Assembly (NCBI GenBank): GCA_964490005.1
Contig: CAZBBB010000035.1
Span: 1 to 28,482, forward strand
DNA from: CAZBBB01 sp964490005
Lineage (GTDB): Bacteria > Planctomycetota > B15-G4
DNA length: 28,482 bases
Direction of reading: 5' to 3'
This document shows positions 25,008 to 28,482 of this stretch, piece after piece. A program made the position numbers and the translations under genes. The first letter of the stretch is position 1; each line of letters opens with the position of its first letter. Below the pieces are notes generated by a model. That model ran no database searches. It was not told where the DNA came from and worked only from the letters and a program-made list of their open reading frames with translations.

Positions 25008-25319
25008 ATGGAACGCCCTGCGGGGCTCATTCGCCACCACGGACTGACGCTGCTCATCACGCTGGGCATGGTCTACGTGTTTCTGAGCGGCACGCTGCCG
25101 GCGCTGCTCGACCGACGCGAGTTGGCCGGGCACCGCGCCCGCGTCGACGCCGAGCTCGAGGCGCTGCGCGCGCGCGTCGGCAACCTGCAGGACTGGAACG
25201 CCGCCGTCGAGATCGACCCGCTGCTGCGCGAGCGGCTGATCGAGAGCCGCCGGCGCTCCCCCGATGCCGTCGGCTACCGCATCCTGCCCGATCCGGACGC
25301 CGCCGAAGACGCGCGATGA
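25008..25319 (+). CDS. FtsB/DivIC-like septum formation initiator protein
   Basis: This 103-residue bitopic membrane protein has a short cytoplasmic start, one membrane helix (LTLLITLGMVYVFLSGTLPALL, about 13-34) and a coiled-coil-like segment (RRELAGHRARVDAELEALRARV). These are followed by a short conserved-looking helix, DPLLRERLIESRRRSPDAVGY, and the acidic tail. This is the layout of FtsB/DivIC cell-division proteins, which form a complex with FtsL and FtsQ/DivIB. Position after eno fits, as eno and ftsB are neighbours in many bacteria. Sequence identity in this family is low, so the call rests on layout and context. The stop overlaps the next ATG by 4 nt. Confidence 0.7.
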   Translation: MERPAGLIRHHGLTLLITLGMVYVFLSGTLPALLDRRELAGHRARVDAELEALRARVGNLQDWNAAVEIDPLLRERLIESRRRSPDAVGYRILPDPDAAEDAR

Positions 25320-27250
25320 GCGGTGCGTGGCGGCGCGGCCTGGCGTTCGCGGCCGCGCTGTGCCTTTTCCTGTCGTCGGTCGTCGCGCAGCGCCTGGCGC
25401 CCGAGGGCGCCGCCTTCAGTCACGGCGCGAGCCTGCCGCTCGAGGGCGGCGACGAGGTGCGCGCGCTCTACGCGCGTCTGCAGGCGGCCGTCGATCGGGC
25501 CGACGGCGAGAGCGCGGCGCGGCTGTACGCCGAGCTGCGCGCGCGTCCCGACACCGAGCTGCTGCGCTTCGGGCCGCGCACGCACATGCCGGCGATCGAG
25601 CTGGCCGCGCGCCTCGTCGAGGGCGCGGGCGACGGGCCAGTGCGGCAGGCGGTGGCGGCCGAACTGGCCGGCGCGCTGGCCGAGGCGCGCGCGGCGCGCG
25701 ACCTGCCGGCGCTGCTGGATCTCGCCACGCGCGGCACGGCCCTCGGCGCGGTGCGCGAGGCCGAACTGCTGGCCGCGCGCCTGGCCTTCGAGCGCGGCGA
25801 ATGGCATCTGGCCCGCGCCCTCGCGCAGCGCGCCGCGACCCTGCCCGGAGCCGCGGCGCTCGCGGCGGCCGCCGCCGTCCACATCGCACCCGAACCCGCC
25901 GCGCCGACTCCGGGAGCGCCCGTCGCGCTCGAGCTGCAAGGCGGGCGCGTGATCGGCCTGCGGGTCGACGACGAGGGGCGCGCGGCCGTCCCGTGGGTCG
26001 GCGACGGCGCGCCCGGCGAAGTGCTCGTGGTCGAGGGCGACGGCCTGCTGCTGCTCGACCGCCACGACTCGCAGCCGGTGGAGGCCGGCCCCTGGCTGTG
26101 GGGCGAGCACCTGCCGCCGGTCGAACTCGATCGCCTGCAGCCGCCGAGTCCGGTGCGGCACACCGCCGTGCGGAGCGGCCCGCACCTCGTGCTCAACTGG
26201 AACGCGCTGGCCCGGCCCGGCTGGCGGCAGGACACGACCGCGCGCCAGGGGCGGCTGGCCGCCTTCGACGTCGGGCCGCCGCTGCGCCTGCGCTGGGCCG
26301 TGCGCCCGCCGGGCACGGGCAGCGCGGGTTACGGCGTCCCGGCGATCGTCGGCGACCGCGTGCTGGCCCTGCTGTACCGTTCGGGGCTCGAGACGGAGGT
26401 CGCGCTCGTCGCGCACGCCCTCGACGACGGACGGCTGCTGTTCGAGGTGCCGCTGGTGCGCGCCGCGCACCTGCGCCGCTACGAGGCGCGCTTCACCCAG
26501 TCGAGCGCGGCCGAGGCCGACAAGCGGCCGCGCGAGACGGCGCTGCTGGTGCGCGACGGCCTGGTGCACGCGGCCACGGGCCTGGGCGTGCTCGCCACCG
26601 TCGACGCCCTGTCGGGCCGGGTGCGCTGGCTGTTCCGCTACGAGCGCCTGGCGCCCTTCAAGCCCTTCGAGTTCTCGCCCGCGGGCCTGTTCGACACGGG
26701 CGGCTGGGACGACGAGCCGCTGCGCGTTTGGGGCGAGCGCCTGGTGCTCGCGCCCTCCGACAGCCGCTACCTGTACGTCCTGGCGAACGAGCCGGGCCCG
26801 GCCGGGCAGTTGATCCTCGACGACCCCATCGAGCGCCTCGACCGCCGCCACGTCGTCGCGCTGCTGGCTGCGCCCGACGGCGGGGACTCGCCCGCCGTGC
26901 TGTGCACGCGCGAACGGGCCGGCCGCGCCGAACTCGAGCTGCTCGCGCCGGGCGGGGCGACGCTGGCCGTCGCGCAACCCTTTCCCGAGGCGGTGCGGCT
27001 CACCGGCCGGCCGCTGCTGCTGCGGGGCCGGGCCTTCGTGCCGACCCGCGCGGGCCTGTGGGCCCTCGACCCGGCGCGGCCCGAGCTCGGAGCGACGGTG
27101 CTGCGTCATCCGGCCTCGCTGCCGCCGGCCGTCACCGAGGCCTTCGCGCTCGACGAAGGGCTCGCGACGGTGCACACGCTCGTGCAGCCCGCGCCGCTCG
27201 ACAGTCGCGCGACGATCCTGTGGTATCGCTGGCCGGCAAACGACCGCTGA
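25316..27250 (+). CDS. exported PQQ-propeller-like protein with helical N-terminal region
   Basis: The 644-residue protein has a signal peptide (GLAFAAALCLFLSSVVAQ, about 8-25). A helical Ala/Arg/Leu-rich part resembling TPR units follows (about 40-190), then a beta-rich part (about 195-640). The latter has repeats of the PQQ-like beta-propeller kind: YGVPAIVGDRVLALLYRSG, LVAHALDDGRLLFEVPL, LLVRDGLVHAATGLGVLATV and VDALSGRVRWLFRYERL follow 'P.v.dg.vyv...l.alD..tG...W'. No enzyme motif is evident, so a scaffold or envelope role is likely. It overlaps the ftsB-like gene by 4 nt (ATGA), suggesting cotranslation. I do not recognise a named family. Confidence 0.65.
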   Translation: MSGAWRRGLAFAAALCLFLSSVVAQRLAPEGAAFSHGASLPLEGGDEVRALYARLQAAVDRADGESAARLYAELRARPDTELLRFGPRTHMPAIELAARLVEGAGDGPVRQAVAAELAGALAEARAARDLPALLDLATRGTALGAVREAELLAARLAFERGEWHLARALAQRAATLPGAAALAAAAAVHIAPEPAAPTPGAPVALELQGGRVIGLRVDDEGRAAVPWVGDGAPGEVLVVEGDGLLLLDRHDSQPVEAGPWLWGEHLPPVELDRLQPPSPVRHTAVRSGPHLVLNWNALARPGWRQDTTARQGRLAAFDVGPPLRLRWAVRPPGTGSAGYGVPAIVGDRVLALLYRSGLETEVALVAHALDDGRLLFEVPLVRAAHLRRYEARFTQSSAAEADKRPRETALLVRDGLVHAATGLGVLATVDALSGRVRWLFRYERLAPFKPFEFSPAGLFDTGGWDDEPLRVWGERLVLAPSDSRYLYVLANEPGPAGQLILDDPIERLDRRHVVALLAAPDGGDSPAVLCTRERAGRAELELLAPGGATLAVAQPFPEAVRLTGRPLLLRGRAFVPTRAGLWALDPARPELGATVLRHPASLPPAVTEAFALDEGLATVHTLVQPAPLDSRATILWYRWPANDR

Positions 27251-27276
27251 CGCCGGTGCGTCGCGACACCTATACT
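27247..27276 (+). promoter_or_regulatory. candidate sigma70-type promoter of moxR
   Basis: CTGACG (27247-27252) and TATACT (27271-27276) are separated by 18 nt. They match -35 and -10 consensus at four and five of six positions. The -35 includes the stop codon of the preceding gene. A 58-nt stretch separates the -10 from the moxR ATG and carries a small hairpin (27294-27308). Confidence 0.45.
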
Positions 27277-27334
27277 GGCGCGCTTGTCCATCCGGGCGAC
27301 GGTCGCCCCGCGCCCGGCGCCCCCGGAGAGAGCG

Positions 27335-28327
<993 letters not shown>

Positions 28328-28334
28328 CCCTCCA

Positions 28335-28482
28335 ATGCCCACGCTGACGCGCTCGGGGCGGGCCGTGCTCGCGGGGGCCGCGGGGCTCACCCTCGGCGGT
28401 GTACTCGGCGGCCTCGCGCCCGCGGCGCTCGCGGCCGCGGCGGCGCTCACGGGCCTCGCCCTCGCGTTGGTCGCGGCCTCGC
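28335..28482 (+). CDS. probable DUF58 protein, 3'-truncated by window edge
   Basis: The frame opens with ATG at 28335, 7 nt after the moxR stop, and stays open to the window end (49 codons). The visible part is a short basic start (MPTLTRSGRAV) and two hydrophobic segments separated by LGGLAPAA, a helical hairpin like the start of DUF58 proteins. MoxR and DUF58 genes are adjacent in many bacteria. The identity rests on this context and the membrane hairpin only, because the diagnostic domain lies beyond the window. Confidence 0.55.
   Translation, partial: MPTLTRSGRAVLAGAAGLTLGGVLGGLAPAALAAAAALTGLALALVAAS

Noticed and set aside
27294..27308. Hairpin GGGCGA-CGG-TCGCCC in the moxR leader as a regulatory element
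   Set aside because: It is only 6 bp with a 3-nt loop, without further conserved structure. It is not distinguishable from chance at this GC content.

Overview
The window is very GC-rich DNA from a chromosome, packed with genes on both strands. It is almost certainly from a member of the Planctomycetota or a close relative, and probably from a metagenome assembly because there is a 10-N gap near the right end. Four things support the lineage call. SpoVG carries an internal CxxC...CxxC zinc ribbon. The 3-dehydroquinate dehydratase and shikimate dehydrogenase are fused. A secreted FG-GAP protein ends in a C-terminal module (…YTQFWTVDAG…ASNAVVTVT) of a kind I associate with planctomycete exported proteins. 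Large lineage-type lipoproteins and membrane proteins are also present. No rRNA, tRNA, CRISPR array, insertion sequence, phage gene or attachment site was seen, and no intergenic stretch exceeds 300 bases.

Layout. 1-5739 (+): the tail of a TPR-like protein; a K+-dependent membrane pyrophosphatase (hppA); the ribosome silencing factor rsfS; an inositol-monophosphatase-family (CysQ-like) phosphatase; and a compact DUF255/YyaL-type thioredoxin-like protein. 5753-6831 (-): a small orphan lipoprotein and a GspG-like pseudopilin. 6945-7913 (+): a lipoprotein rich in aromatic residues. 7921-10467 (-): an 848-aa multi-pass membrane protein with a spermidine-synthase-like domain and a TPR tail, divergent from acsA (10582-12522, +). 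12807-14543 (+): a six-repeat FG-GAP secreted protein, convergent with a B12-binding-type radical SAM protein (14602-16266, -).

16394-23531 (-) is a tight nine-gene cluster in the order psd, pssA, folK, panC, panD, ispE, spoVG, a Rossmann/DUF2520 gene, aroDE. Several genes overlap by 4 or 13 nt. It joins phosphatidylethanolamine synthesis (PssA makes phosphatidylserine, Psd decarboxylates it), folate (FolK), pantothenate (PanC, PanD and possibly the DUF2520 protein as ketopantoate reductase), isoprenoid precursors (IspE) and the shikimate pathway (AroDE), with the regulator SpoVG in the middle. 23672-27250 (+): enolase, an FtsB/DivIC-like protein, and an exported PQQ-propeller-like protein. 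27335-28482 (+): a MoxR ATPase interrupted by the assembly gap, then the first 49 codons of a probable DUF58 protein.

Most of the window is housekeeping. I found no convincing new defence or mobile system. The items most worth checking are the DUF2520 gene as a missing ketopantoate reductase, the zinc-ribbon SpoVG beside ispE, the degenerate spermidine-synthase-like membrane fusion, the pseudopilin with a shifted glutamate, and the understated assembly gap inside moxR.
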